Below, piece by piece: positions 1 to 5,983 of a stretch of 5,983 nucleotides of DNA. Location of the stretch: contig DATMXS010000343.1 in NCBI GenBank assembly GCA_035561355.1, positions 1 through 5,983 of the forward strand, in the 5' to 3' direction. Under the pieces are notes generated by a model. That model searched no databases and was not told the DNA's origin. It was given only the letters and a program-made list of their open reading frames with translations. The stretch is from DATMXS01 sp035561355. GTDB lineage: Bacteria; Acidobacteriota; Terriglobia; Bryobacterales; Bryobacteraceae. Every line of letters begins with the position of its first letter. Position 1 is the stretch's first letter. A program made the position numbers and the translations under genes.

Positions 1-411
1 TGGCATGCGCCATCCCTGTTCGACGCCACCGTAGAGAGTGAGTTCGTACACACGGCGCAGCACATGAGCTTCCTCGGGAGCGCGTTGCTGTTCTGGTGGG
101 CGCTGATCCGCGGGCGTGGCGGAGCGCTCGGGTACGGCGCCGCAGTGCTGTATGTTTTCACCACCGCGGTCCACACCGCTGTGCTCGGGGCACTGCTCAC
201 GTTCGCGCCCACGCCTTTCTACCCGGCATACGCGGCCGGAAGTACTCAACAGTGGGGCCTGACGCCGCTGGAGGATCAGCAACTCGCGGGCCTCATCATG
301 TGGGTGCCCGCCGGCGTCGTCTACATCGTTGCCGGGCTGTGGCTCCTGGCGGGCTGGCTCCGCGAATCGGAGGCGCGTGTGGCTGCGACGGAGAGGGAGC
401 CGGCGTGGTGA
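1..411 (+). CDS. ctaG: Cytochrome c oxidase assembly protein, CtaG family (3' part, start off the left edge)
   Basis: The reading frame is open from base 1 and ends at TGA 409-411, giving 136 C-terminal residues; the start lies outside the window. It begins WHAPSLFDATVESEFVHTAQ, then HMSFLGSALLFWW. This matches the W-H-x-P ... V-H-x-x-Q-H-x-S-F pattern of caa3_CtaG family proteins, with histidines close to the membrane that may bind copper (the role is family knowledge). About three membrane spans are visible: residues 21-36, 43-67 and 95-118. The last follows a DQQLAGLIMWVPAG stretch, which is characteristic of the C-terminal end of the family. These polytopic proteins help assemble or insert copper into aa3/caa3-type oxidases. 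The stop overlaps the next gene, a cytochrome c, by four bases, so this is probably the distal end of a terminal oxidase operon. An internal ATG at 64 lies inside the conserved block and is not the true start. Confidence 0.9.
   Translation, partial: WHAPSLFDATVESEFVHTAQHMSFLGSALLFWWALIRGRGGALGYGAAVLYVFTTAVHTAVLGALLTFAPTPFYPAYAAGSTQQWGLTPLEDQQLAGLIMWVPAGVVYIVAGLWLLAGWLRESEARVAATEREPAW
391..399 (+). promoter_or_regulatory. Shine-Dalgarno site for the cytochrome c gene
   Basis: GAGAGGGAG lies inside the end of ctaG, eight bases before GTG 408. It supports the GTG 408 (or 405) start and translational coupling to ctaG. Confidence 0.6.
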
Positions 412-791
412 CGACCGCACGTGCGCTCGCAAGCGCGGTTCTCGGTGCGCTGCTCGCAGTTTCCGGCTGTGGAAGAGCCGAGGCTGAACGCGCCGCGGAA
501 CAGTTGACAGGCGGCGATCCCGCGCGTGGCAGGGTGGCGATCCAAAAGTACGGTTGCGCCGCGTGCCACACCATTCCAGGCATCGCGGGCGCAAACGGGC
601 TGGTCGGGCCGCCGCTCACGGGCGTCGCGACCCGGGTCTATCTGGCCGGCGTCCTCGCGAACACGCCGGATAACATGGTCCGCTGGATCACGCATCCGCG
701 CCAGGTGGACGAGAAAACGGCAATGCCGGAGATGGGCGTGACCGAAAGGGAAGCGCGCGACATCGCGGCCTACCTGTACAGCATCCGCTGA
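408..791 (+). CDS. Small c-type cytochrome, predicted lipoprotein
   Basis: This gene encodes 127 residues. The N-terminus is a short hydrophobic leader ending in a lipobox (V18-S-G-C21), so the mature protein is probably lipid-anchored outside the cytoplasmic membrane. One heme-binding CXXCH is at C50-A-A-C53-H54. The likely distal heme ligand is M106, in a TAMPEMG context near the C-terminal helix (DIAAYLYSIR), the class I cytochrome c layout. It probably carries electrons to or within the oxidase whose assembly factor is encoded just upstream. The start is chosen as GTG 408: it overlaps the upstream TGA (GTGA) and has a purine-rich site at 391-399 eight bases before it. The adjacent in-frame GTG 405 is an alternative and would add only one residue. 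An in-frame ATG at 96 would extend it with a shadow of ctaG and is rejected. Confidence 0.88.
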   Translation: MTTARALASAVLGALLAVSGCGRAEAERAAEQLTGGDPARGRVAIQKYGCAACHTIPGIAGANGLVGPPLTGVATRVYLAGVLANTPDNMVRWITHPRQVDEKTAMPEMGVTEREARDIAAYLYSIR

Positions 792-822
792 GCGGTGGCT
801 GCCCAAACGGCGGCGGCCTCAG
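788..822 (+). terminator. Possible hairpin terminator at the end of the oxidase operon
   Basis: CTGAG (788-792) can pair with CTCAG (818-822), and GCTGCC (798-803) with GGCGGC (809-814, one G-T pair), around a five-base loop CAAAC. The two stems are separated by an unequal internal loop. The structure starts in the cytochrome stop codon and sits between convergent genes, where a terminator is expected. No T-run follows, so it is not a canonical intrinsic terminator. The rest of the gap to 889 holds nothing else I can support. Confidence 0.3.
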
Positions 823-889
823 TCAGTTGACCTCACGTAGCCCGAAATCGCAGTCGGTTCTGCGCCCAGAAGGTGAGCTTCGTCGCTCA

Positions 890-1722
890 TCACGTCACCG
901 GTGTGCCCAGAAACAAGTGATCGTAGCGCGAATCAATCTGATAATGCGTTACGCTCAAACCCTTGAGCCGAGCCGTGTCCTCTTCGGGGCCTTTGATCTC
1001 GTCACGTTTCGCCATTGTGTAGCGGAACGTGTTGATAGCCGCGACCGGCGTCACGTCGTACTTCTGGCAGAGTTGCACGGTGTCCTCGTCGAGTACGCTA
1101 GCCAGCTCGAACAGGAAGTAGTTGCTCGCCACATCCTCTCCGCGCGCAATGGCCTGCTTCAGCGACGTGCGGTCTGAGGAGAGCCGGCATTTGCCGTAGA
1201 AGGGTTTAGCTTGCCGCCGCCCAGGAGGTAGGCCGAGTGCAGGAGATTGTGGTCGCCGAGGTCGCGGATCACGCTCTGGTAAAACTCGTCCGGCCAACTG
1301 TCGCTCTTGATGTCGAGCATCAGGCGGACCCGGCCTTTGCACATACGGCAGACGTCCCGGAAATGGATGGGGCTGGTGTCGCCGGGCTTCGAGCGCAGCC
1401 GCTGGACTTCCGCCCATGTCATCTGTTCCACCGTGCGATCGTCGCCGTAAAAGCGGCTGAAGGTGGGGTCATGCTGGAGAAGCGGCTCCCCGTCCTTGGT
1501 GCGGCGGATATCCACTTCGAGCATCCAGTAACCCCGGTCGATGGCCGCCTGGATCGACCCGGGACTGTTCTCGGGATGGGCGTCGTCCACAACGCCGCCG
1601 CGGTGCGCGATGAGATGATACTTCCCGGGAGACTGAGCCATCAGCTTGGCGAGGGGCAGCCCGGCAATCGCGAGCAACTCGCGGCGCAGCAGCAAACTTT
1701 TGTGCAGGGGCATGAACACCAT
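890..1722 (-). pseudogene. Glycerophosphodiester phosphodiesterase family protein, exported, interrupted by one frameshift
   Basis: The family (GDPD, TIM-barrel) hydrolyses glycerophosphodiesters to glycerol-3-phosphate and an alcohol. Reading from ATG 1722, there is a leader with RR at residues 13-14 and a hydrophobic stretch to about residue 29 (RRELLAIAGLPLAKLMAQ), which suggests Tat or Sec export. The active-site signature follows: H40-R41-G, P50-E51-N52, E69-x-D71, H84-D85 and later L-D137-I-K139. After the triple glycine at residues 168-170 (bases 1213-1221) the frame is lost and stops at 1159. Homologous sequence resumes in the -1 frame with QAKPFYGK at base 1213 and runs to TGA 890-892, ending in a typical VTHYQIDSRYD segment. 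Joined, the product would be about 277 residues, normal for the family. The two pieces are 1159-1722 and 890-1213. The break lies in GGC repeats, so either a genuine one-base loss or an assembly error is possible. It follows the regulator gene by 30 bases and may be in the same operon. The start could also be the ATG at 1713; neither has a clear ribosome site. Confidence 0.88.
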
Positions 1723-1752
1723 CTTCGTAGAGTGAGGACCTGTCCGTGCGCC

Positions 1753-2355
1753 CTAAAGCAAAATCAGGCCCGTGCGAATTCCGGTTGTGACCGCCTCCGT
1801 CCGGCTCGCCGCGTTGAGCTTCGTAAGAATGGATGCCACGTGAAACTTCACAGTATGTTCGGAGATGTTCAGTCTCCAGGCGATCGTTTTATTGGCAGCG
1901 CCCTCTGCCATCAGTGAGAGTACTTCGAGTTCGCGGGGCGTGAGAGCCGGCCGCTCGCTCGACAGGGGCGCCGGAACCGACGCGAAAAGCAGCGCCTCGA
2001 GTTCGCTAGGCTCGATCACCACCAGCCCATTCGCTGCCGCTTCTATCGCTGCCAGGATTGCTGCTGGCGACGCGTTTGGCGGGAGGACCGCCCGAATGCC
2101 TAGGCGCAGCGCGTCGTGCGTCCAGGCCGGCCGCGACCCGGCGCCCAGCAGCACGTAAGCCGGCGGGCTGCCGTCCTCCGGAGGCGCGATCTCGTCCTGG
2201 GAAATGGCCGCCAGCACCACATCGGGCCGCACCACTTCCATGCCCGAGAGATCGGGGAACGATCCCACCAGTTCCACTCCGGGCGTCGAAGCCGCCAGCG
2301 CTTCGAGCCCTGCACGCAGGAGCGGCGACGGCGCGGCGATCAGGAGCCGTATCAC
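1753..2355 (-). CDS. NarL/LuxR-type response regulator with degenerate receiver domain
   Basis: This gene encodes 200 residues. Residues 1-115 have the layout of a CheY-like receiver but lack every phosphorylation residue. The acidic pair of the usual DDHP motif is A8-P9 in an APSP context. The phospho-acceptor Asp after PDVVL is A50. The conserved Lys of the LLK motif is P93. Residues 136-200 are a well-preserved LuxR/GerE DNA-binding domain: LTPRELEVLSLMAEG, then N-K-x-I-A and the recognition helix around SEHTVKFHVASILTKL, ending with the R-T-E-A-V helix. It is therefore probably a DNA-binding transcription regulator that does not use phosphorylation; what controls it is unknown. The GTG start (2353-2355) overlaps the stop of the upstream protease by four bases (GTGA), which implies translational coupling. 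No histidine kinase gene is present in the window. Confidence 0.9.
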   Translation of the reverse strand: MIRLLIAAPSPLLRAGLEALAASTPGVELVGSFPDLSGMEVVRPDVVLAAISQDEIAPPEDGSPPAYVLLGAGSRPAWTHDALRLGIRAVLPPNASPAAILAAIEAAANGLVVIEPSELEALLFASVPAPLSSERPALTPRELEVLSLMAEGAANKTIAWRLNISEHTVKFHVASILTKLNAASRTEAVTTGIRTGLILL

Positions 2356-3146
2356 GCAGCCACCGCCCGCGCCTCCAACCGCACCACGGTCTCCCGCACA
2401 CGCCTGCCGTCACCGCGAAGGAAGCGCAACCGCAGCGTCTCGTGGCCGCGGTCGAGGGCTTCGCCAAGCGCATCGAGTGAAATCAGCAGCAGGTCGCCCG
2501 GGCGGAGCGCTGCCATTTCTGCGGCGCCTCCAGCTTCGACTTCCAAAATCCTCAACCCCAGCGATACGGGGCTCAGCGTCACTCCGAGTGAGGGACGCGG
2601 TCCGCGCAGCAGAAACGCCGCTGCCTCGTTCGAGGGTGCCGCGATGCCAAGACCGTTCACGATTGCCGTATTGATTCCGATAACTTGGCCGCGCGCGTTG
2701 GCGAGCGGCCCTCCCGAGTTGCCCGGAGCCAATCGAACGTCCGCGCGAATCCAGCGCTGGCCGCCCATTCCGGGTATTGCGCCGATGGAGTGAACTACTC
2801 CTGTCGAGACCGCACCGGCGAAGCCGAAGGGGCTACCCACTGCTATTACCAGCTCCCCCGGGCGCACCGCGGAGGAATCACCGGGCGCTGCCGGCTCCAG
2901 ATCCGCGGCGGCGATCCGCAATGCCGCCATGTCCCGCCGGAAGTCCCGGGCCGTGACGCGCGCCGGAACGCTGCGCCCGTCCCACAATTCCACTTGAGCT
3001 TGGTTGTGGCGCGCCACGTGCGCGTTCGTGAGGATAAGCCCGTCCGCACTCCAGACCACACCGGAGCCGAGTGCCTGGCTCCCGCCGAAAAGGATCTGGA
3101 CTGTCGAGCGCCGCAGTCGTTCCGAAACATCTCCGAACCCGCGCAT
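2352..3146 (-). CDS. S1C (HtrA/DegP-like) serine protease with short C-terminal PDZ domain
   Basis: This gene encodes 264 residues with a trypsin-like fold. The triad is intact: H43 in LTNAHVA, D72 in RRDMAALRI and S144 in APGNSGGPL. The HtrA hallmark VGSPFGF is at 103-109. A compact PDZ-like domain spans about residues 184-258 (PSLGVTLSP ... LRPGDLLLISL ... ETVVRL). It is shorter than a classical PDZ between the L-x-P-G-D-x-L motif and the last strands. Such enzymes degrade misfolded or tagged proteins and PDZ domains bind C-terminal peptides (family knowledge). The N-terminus (MRGFGDVSERLRRSTVQI) is charged and has no signal peptide or membrane anchor, which is unusual because most HtrA proteins are exported. 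ATG 3146 lies 2 bases after the stop of the preceding protease and has a perfect AGGAGG eight bases upstream. It is the middle gene of a coupled trio with the other protease and the regulator. Confidence 0.9.
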   Translation of the reverse strand: MRGFGDVSERLRRSTVQILFGGSQALGSGVVWSADGLILTNAHVARHNQAQVELWDGRSVPARVTARDFRRDMAALRIAAADLEPAAPGDSSAVRPGELVIAVGSPFGFAGAVSTGVVHSIGAIPGMGGQRWIRADVRLAPGNSGGPLANARGQVIGINTAIVNGLGIAAPSNEAAAFLLRGPRPSLGVTLSPVSLGLRILEVEAGGAAEMAALRPGDLLLISLDALGEALDRGHETLRLRFLRGDGRRVRETVVRLEARAVAA

Positions 3147-3148
3147 GT

Positions 3149-4024
3149 TCAGCTCCTCCTCGGCCGTTCTCCAATCGTGACGGAGAACTGCCGTGACTCG
3201 CCCCCTCGGATCGCGGCTGCCGTTACCGATTGCCCGATGGCGCGGGCTTCCAGAATGCGCTGGATGTCCTCCGTGTCGGACACGGCAGTGCCGTCCAGCG
3301 AAACCAGCACGTCACCGATGAGTACGCCTGCCCTGGCTGCCGGTCCGTCCTCGCCGACCGACAGCACGATCAGACCTTTCCGATGATCGGGCAACTCCAC
3401 GGGTTGCAGGCCTATGCCCAAATAGCCACGGGCCACGTGGCCGCGAGCAAGGATCTCGTCCAGCACGCGTTCTATTGTTGTGGCGGGAATTGCCAGTCCG
3501 GCGATGCGCGAAAGCACTGATGTCGCTATGCCGATCGTCTCTCCAGCGAAGTCGATGACCAGTCCGCCGGAAGAACCGGGGAAGAGCGTCAGGTCAAGGC
3601 GAATGTATCGATCCAGGAGCCCTCCCCGCCACGTTCGCCAACTGCCGCTGACGGCGCTCACGATTCCCATCGCGGCGTTTACGCCGGAGTCGTGTGAACG
3701 TCCGATCGCCATCGCCAGGTTCCCCGGCGCGGGCTCACCGGCAATGACGAGTGAAGGCCCTTCCGATTCGACCTTCAACACGGCAATATCTGTCCCTGCA
3801 TCGCGTCCCGCCAGTGTTGCGGGCGCAGTCTTACCGTCGGGGAGCGTGACGGTTATGTCCTCCTCCCGCCGCACGGTATGTTCCGCCGTGACGACCACCC
3901 CAGGCCTCCACAGCACACCACTGGAGGAGAATCGCGAGCGTGCATGTACGGCCACCACGGACTGGCCTGCCCGGGCCGTCAGGCCTGCCAGTTCGGTCGA
4001 AAGCGCTGATAGTTCGCTGGCCAT
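3149..4024 (-). CDS. S1C (HtrA/DegP-like) serine protease with C-terminal PDZ domain
   Basis: This gene encodes 291 residues. The trypsin-like domain covers about residues 15-195. The triad is H49 (VTAEHTV), D79 (GTDIAVLKV) and S152 (FPGSSGG, with Ser in place of the usual Asn of GNSGG). The PDZ domain runs from about residue 205 to 287 (GYLGIGLQPVELPD ... GPAARAGVLIGDVLVSLDG ... VTAAAIRGGE ... VTIGERP), with the ligand-groove GYLGIGL motif intact. No signal peptide or membrane segment is visible: the N-terminus MASELSALSTELAGLTARA is a soluble helix-like stretch. The start ATG 4024 is chosen because AGGAGG lies four bases upstream. A TTG at 4078 or ATG at 4072 would add 16-18 hydrophilic residues and still no export signal. 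It is the first gene of a tightly coupled set with a second S1C protease and a regulator. The two proteases share only fold motifs, so any duplication would be old. Confidence 0.9.
   Translation of the reverse strand: MASELSALSTELAGLTARAGQSVVAVHARSRFSSSGVLWRPGVVVTAEHTVRREEDITVTLPDGKTAPATLAGRDAGTDIAVLKVESEGPSLVIAGEPAPGNLAMAIGRSHDSGVNAAMGIVSAVSGSWRTWRGGLLDRYIRLDLTLFPGSSGGLVIDFAGETIGIATSVLSRIAGLAIPATTIERVLDEILARGHVARGYLGIGLQPVELPDHRKGLIVLSVGEDGPAARAGVLIGDVLVSLDGTAVSDTEDIQRILEARAIGQSVTAAAIRGGESRQFSVTIGERPRRS
3155..3160 (-). promoter_or_regulatory. Strong Shine-Dalgarno site for the second protease
   Basis: AGGAGG on the minus strand, eight bases before ATG 3146 and inside the last codons of the upstream protease gene. 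It fixes the start of the second protease and allows efficient reinitiation. Confidence 0.8.
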
Positions 4025-4028
4025 TAAG

Positions 4029-4034
4029 CCTCCT
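4029..4034 (-). promoter_or_regulatory. Shine-Dalgarno site deciding the start of the first protease
   Basis: AGGAGG on the minus strand, four bases before ATG 4024. The spacing is a little short, but it is the best ribosome site near any candidate start. The 110-base gap (4025-4134) between the methyltransferase stop and this gene is where an operon promoter would lie. I see no convincing -35/-10 pair in it. Confidence 0.65.
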
Positions 4035-4134
4035 ATGACCTCAGCATGCGACTTCCGTGGTTCCGCTCGCATCGGCAATTCGGCCAGGGAACAACCAGTA
4101 AAACGGTCAGGGGGCGCACATCGGAGGGAACTGC

Positions 4135-4905
4135 CTACGCGGCTCGAAACAGCAGCAGATCCAGACTGAACGTCAGTCGCATCGCTTCGATAGGCTGCGA
4201 TCGCATGGGCCGGTATATCGAAAGCAGGACGTCATGAACGGCGGAGGCATCAAGATCCGCAGCGGTGGTGACGCGGCTCTGATGGATGAGCGTGAAGCCC
4301 TCTGCGAATGTCTCGACGGTGCGGGCCACGCGATCGCGGCCCGCGCCACGCAACTCGATCAAGTCCTCAGGCGCGGCAAGGGCAAGCAGGAGGCGTCCGT
4401 CAGCCCGTAGAACACGCCGGAATTCGCCGGCGTTCATCCGCGCCGTGATCGATAGCACGATCGAGAAGGAACGGTCCGCATAAGGCAGGAAGCGATCCGC
4501 ATTGCCGACGATCCACTCGCATTGCGGGTAGCGCCGCGCCGCGGCGTCGACAGCGGGAACCGAGATATCGATCCCATGGGCGTCGAAGCCCGTCTGGCGA
4601 GCGAGGGCGCCGAGATAGAAGCCGTCACCGCAGCCCGCATCCAGGACGACATCGCCCGGAGATGCGGCGATGATCCCCGCGATGCCGTGCAGCAGCGGCT
4701 CGGTCACGCCGCGATCGTGCAATCGCCGCCGCGCTGCAACCGCCGCTGCCGTGTCGCCGGGCTTCTTCGATCGCCGCTCCTGCGGCTGGAGCAAATTGAT
4801 GTATCCGCTGCGCGCGATATCGAACGAATGTCCAAGCGGACAGAGTACCCGCCGCTCCTGGCGCACCAGCGCCATGTGGCAGTCGCGGACGGGGCAAAGG
4901 AGCAT
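4135..4905 (-). CDS. rlmA: RlmA-like 23S rRNA (guanine-N1)-methyltransferase
   Basis: This gene encodes 256 residues, close to the roughly 270 of E. coli RlmA. An N-terminal zinc-binding segment has C4, C9 and C22-P-L-G-H26, followed by the family signature SFDIARSGYINLLQPQ, then S-K-K-P-G-D51 and A-x-R-R-R-L-H-D64. The Rossmann SAM-binding domain follows: motif I VLDAGCGDGFYL (87-98), the acidic end of strand 2 at D113 (GIDIS) and N135-A-D137. The later EFRRVLRADGRLLL and DLIELRG segments also resemble RlmA. Family members methylate N1 of a guanine in helix 35 of 23S rRNA (G745 or G748), in the cytoplasm. The first zinc pair is C-x4-C rather than the usual C-x2-C. The ATG 4905 start keeps C4 and is favoured, but no clear ribosome site precedes it. 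It lies 29 bases after the stop of the upstream membrane-protein gene. A methyltransferase with another substrate cannot be excluded. Confidence 0.82.
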   Translation of the reverse strand: MLLCPVRDCHMALVRQERRVLCPLGHSFDIARSGYINLLQPQERRSKKPGDTAAAVAARRRLHDRGVTEPLLHGIAGIIAASPGDVVLDAGCGDGFYLGALARQTGFDAHGIDISVPAVDAAARRYPQCEWIVGNADRFLPYADRSFSIVLSITARMNAGEFRRVLRADGRLLLALAAPEDLIELRGAGRDRVARTVETFAEGFTLIHQSRVTTAADLDASAVHDVLLSIYRPMRSQPIEAMRLTFSLDLLLFRAA

Positions 4906-4934
4906 GCGTCGAGTGTAGCGAACGGCCTTTCCGC

Positions 4935-5983
4935 CTAGCGGGGGTGGGTGCGAACCGCAACGATCTCGGGTTCCTTGGCTACGCCGCCAAGAATCCGGGA
5001 TTTCAGGAGAATCTCGAAGTATGGGAGTTTGCCGCCGTTGACCGCGGTCAGCCGCTGCATCAGCCCGCGATACGTCGCCGGTGCAGTGATGTACTCGCCC
5101 GCCGCCTCCGTTCCCTGTCCGGAGGTTCCGGCAACGATCAGGACACTCCCGTTCTGCCTCAGGTTTGGAACAAAGGCGATCATGCTGAACGCAAAGGACC
5201 GATCGCCTGCCGCCTGCCCGGGACCGTATGCAGCGGCTTCGCCGGGCCGCGGAGCCTTATTGAGGACGATGTCAGTCTGCGTCTTCTCGTCCCAATCGAT
5301 CCAGAAGTTGAGCTGTTGTTCGAAGAGGTGATTCCACGGGTTGGACTGTACACTCCCCAGCACAATCGCATTGCCGCTCGTGAAGTCATCGATCTGCGTG
5401 AGGCGCGCCGTACTGAGCGAGATCCGCCGCCAGGCGTCCTGGTTCACGTTCCGTAGCCGGTCCACTAGCCTGACGTCCGCAATGTCCGTCCAGTGCAAAC
5501 GGGGGAGAGAACCCAGCAGCGGAGGCGCGTCGGCAACCGGCGCCGGCCCTTTTCCTTTATAGTCAGCCCGGATGTAGTCGTCCAGGGATACGGGGCTCCC
5601 ACGGAGAGCCTGGGCCGCAACCAAGCCGGCATCGGCACAGACGATCCGCGTCTGCACATCATCGTTGAATAGGGCCGGCCAGAGCGGAGCTCGATCGGTG
5701 GAGTGCGCGGAACTCAAAATCCTAGCCAACTCGCGGTGGTTGCTCCATCCCCACGCTCCCAGCAGCAGGAGGGCTATGGACAGCATTGCGATAACCGGCC
5801 ACAGCCGCGCTGCGGGCACCGGGCCGGCGATGGCTTCCGGTGCGGCCGGGACAATTGGGACAGCCGTCCGCAACGGCTCCACAACCTCTTCCCGGGGCCG
5901 GAACACCGGAACGTAGCCCCCTTTAGGGACGACGAGCACGAGCGGCTCCGCAATTCCTTCCGAGGCGAAGTACTCCTCGAGAC
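4935..5983 (-). CDS. Membrane protein of unknown function with PKGGYVPVF motif (3' part, start off the right edge)
   Basis: The frame is open to the right edge and ends at TAG 4935-4937, giving about 348 visible C-terminal residues. The first are LEEYFASEGIAEPLVLVVPK, then GGYVPVFRPRE. This resembles the end of the cytoplasmic N-terminal domain of a family frequent in Acidobacteria, where a ...RLxxRLxEYY... stretch precedes the PKGGYVPVF motif (recognition from memory, not a search). A proline-rich linker follows, then one membrane span at visible residues about 60-79 (LWPVIAMLSIALLLLGAWGW). The remaining roughly 270 residues should lie outside the cytoplasm: PLWPALFND, a VSLDDYIRADY segment, SGNAIVLGS, NFWIDWDE, and SVLIVAGTSGQGTEAAGEYI near the end. 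I recognise no catalytic motif. An in-frame GTG at 5939 falls inside the conserved motif region and is not the real start. The function is unknown; signalling or ligand sensing across the membrane is only a guess. Confidence 0.8.
   Translation of the reverse strand, partial: LEEYFASEGIAEPLVLVVPKGGYVPVFRPREEVVEPLRTAVPIVPAAPEAIAGPVPAARLWPVIAMLSIALLLLGAWGWSNHRELARILSSAHSTDRAPLWPALFNDDVQTRIVCADAGLVAAQALRGSPVSLDDYIRADYKGKGPAPVADAPPLLGSLPRLHWTDIADVRLVDRLRNVNQDAWRRISLSTARLTQIDDFTSGNAIVLGSVQSNPWNHLFEQQLNFWIDWDEKTQTDIVLNKAPRPGEAAAYGPGQAAGDRSFAFSMIAFVPNLRQNGSVLIVAGTSGQGTEAAGEYITAPATYRGLMQRLTAVNGGKLPYFEILLKSRILGGVAKEPEIVAVRTHPR

Noticed and set aside
96..404. In-frame N-terminal extension of the cytochrome c gene from ATG 96
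   Set aside because: It is an arginine/histidine-rich shadow of ctaG; the real leader with lipobox begins at GTG 408.
849..864. Small hairpin CGCAG/CTGCG between convergent genes, possible terminator for the minus-strand operon
   Set aside because: Only a 5-bp stem followed by a weak T stretch on the minus strand; expected by chance in GC-rich DNA.
1205..1225. Programmed -1 ribosomal frameshift in the phosphodiesterase
   Set aside because: No X-XXY-YYZ slippery heptamer or obvious downstream stimulator; mutation or sequence error is simpler.
1237..1917. Long + strand open frame opposite the phosphodiesterase and regulator
   Set aside because: It is antisense to two genes with clear family motifs and has no recognisable domain or leader; GC-rich shadow.
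2116..2793. Several long + strand open frames opposite the second protease and regulator (2058-2793)
   Set aside because: Their composition is low-complexity Arg/Pro/Ala typical of antisense GC-rich frames, and the minus-strand genes explain the region.
4025..4134. Possible sigma-70 promoter for the protease operon
   Set aside because: TTGTTC- and CTGACC-like -35 candidates have no acceptable -10 element at proper spacing.
3480..4169. + strand open frame of 229 residues opposite the first protease
   Set aside because: It is antisense to a gene with an intact triad and PDZ; Ser/Pro/Arg-rich with no motif.
4944..5456. + strand open frames opposite the right-edge membrane protein
   Set aside because: No recognisable features; the minus frame is longer and has a coherent membrane-protein layout.

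Overview
The window is GC-rich bacterial chromosomal DNA with tightly packed genes. It most resembles a soil acidobacterium of the Solibacter/Bryobacter type. That is an inference from protein style: the right-edge gene carries the 'PKGGYVPVF' element common in large acidobacterial signalling/membrane proteins, and the phosphodiesterase has an 'RRELLA' Tat-like leader frequent in that phylum. No rRNA, tRNA, mobile element or CRISPR array was seen, and no gene-free stretch exceeds about 110 bases.

Left part, + strand (1-791): the 3' end of a CtaG-type cytochrome c oxidase assembly gene overlaps by four bases (GTGA) with a small lipoprotein-type mono-heme cytochrome c. This looks like the tail of an aerobic terminal-oxidase operon lying to the left. 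A hairpin at the cytochrome stop codon may end it.

Middle, - strand (890-4024, read right to left): an S1C/HtrA-like serine protease with a PDZ domain, a second S1C protease with PDZ starting 2 bases after the first one stops, a NarL/LuxR-type regulator with a degenerate receiver domain overlapping the second protease by four bases, and, 30 bases on, a Tat-exported glycerophosphodiester phosphodiesterase split by a single frameshift. The first three genes are almost certainly one translationally coupled operon. Both proteases have full catalytic triads but no visible signal peptide, so a cytoplasmic protease pair tied to a phosphorylation-independent regulator is the most unusual idea here.

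Right part, - strand (4135-5983): an RlmA-like 23S rRNA guanine methyltransferase follows, 29 bases downstream, the C-terminal part of a membrane protein that runs off the right edge. That protein ends a cytoplasmic N-terminal region with PKGGYVPVF, then has one membrane segment and a roughly 270-residue extracytoplasmic domain of unknown function.
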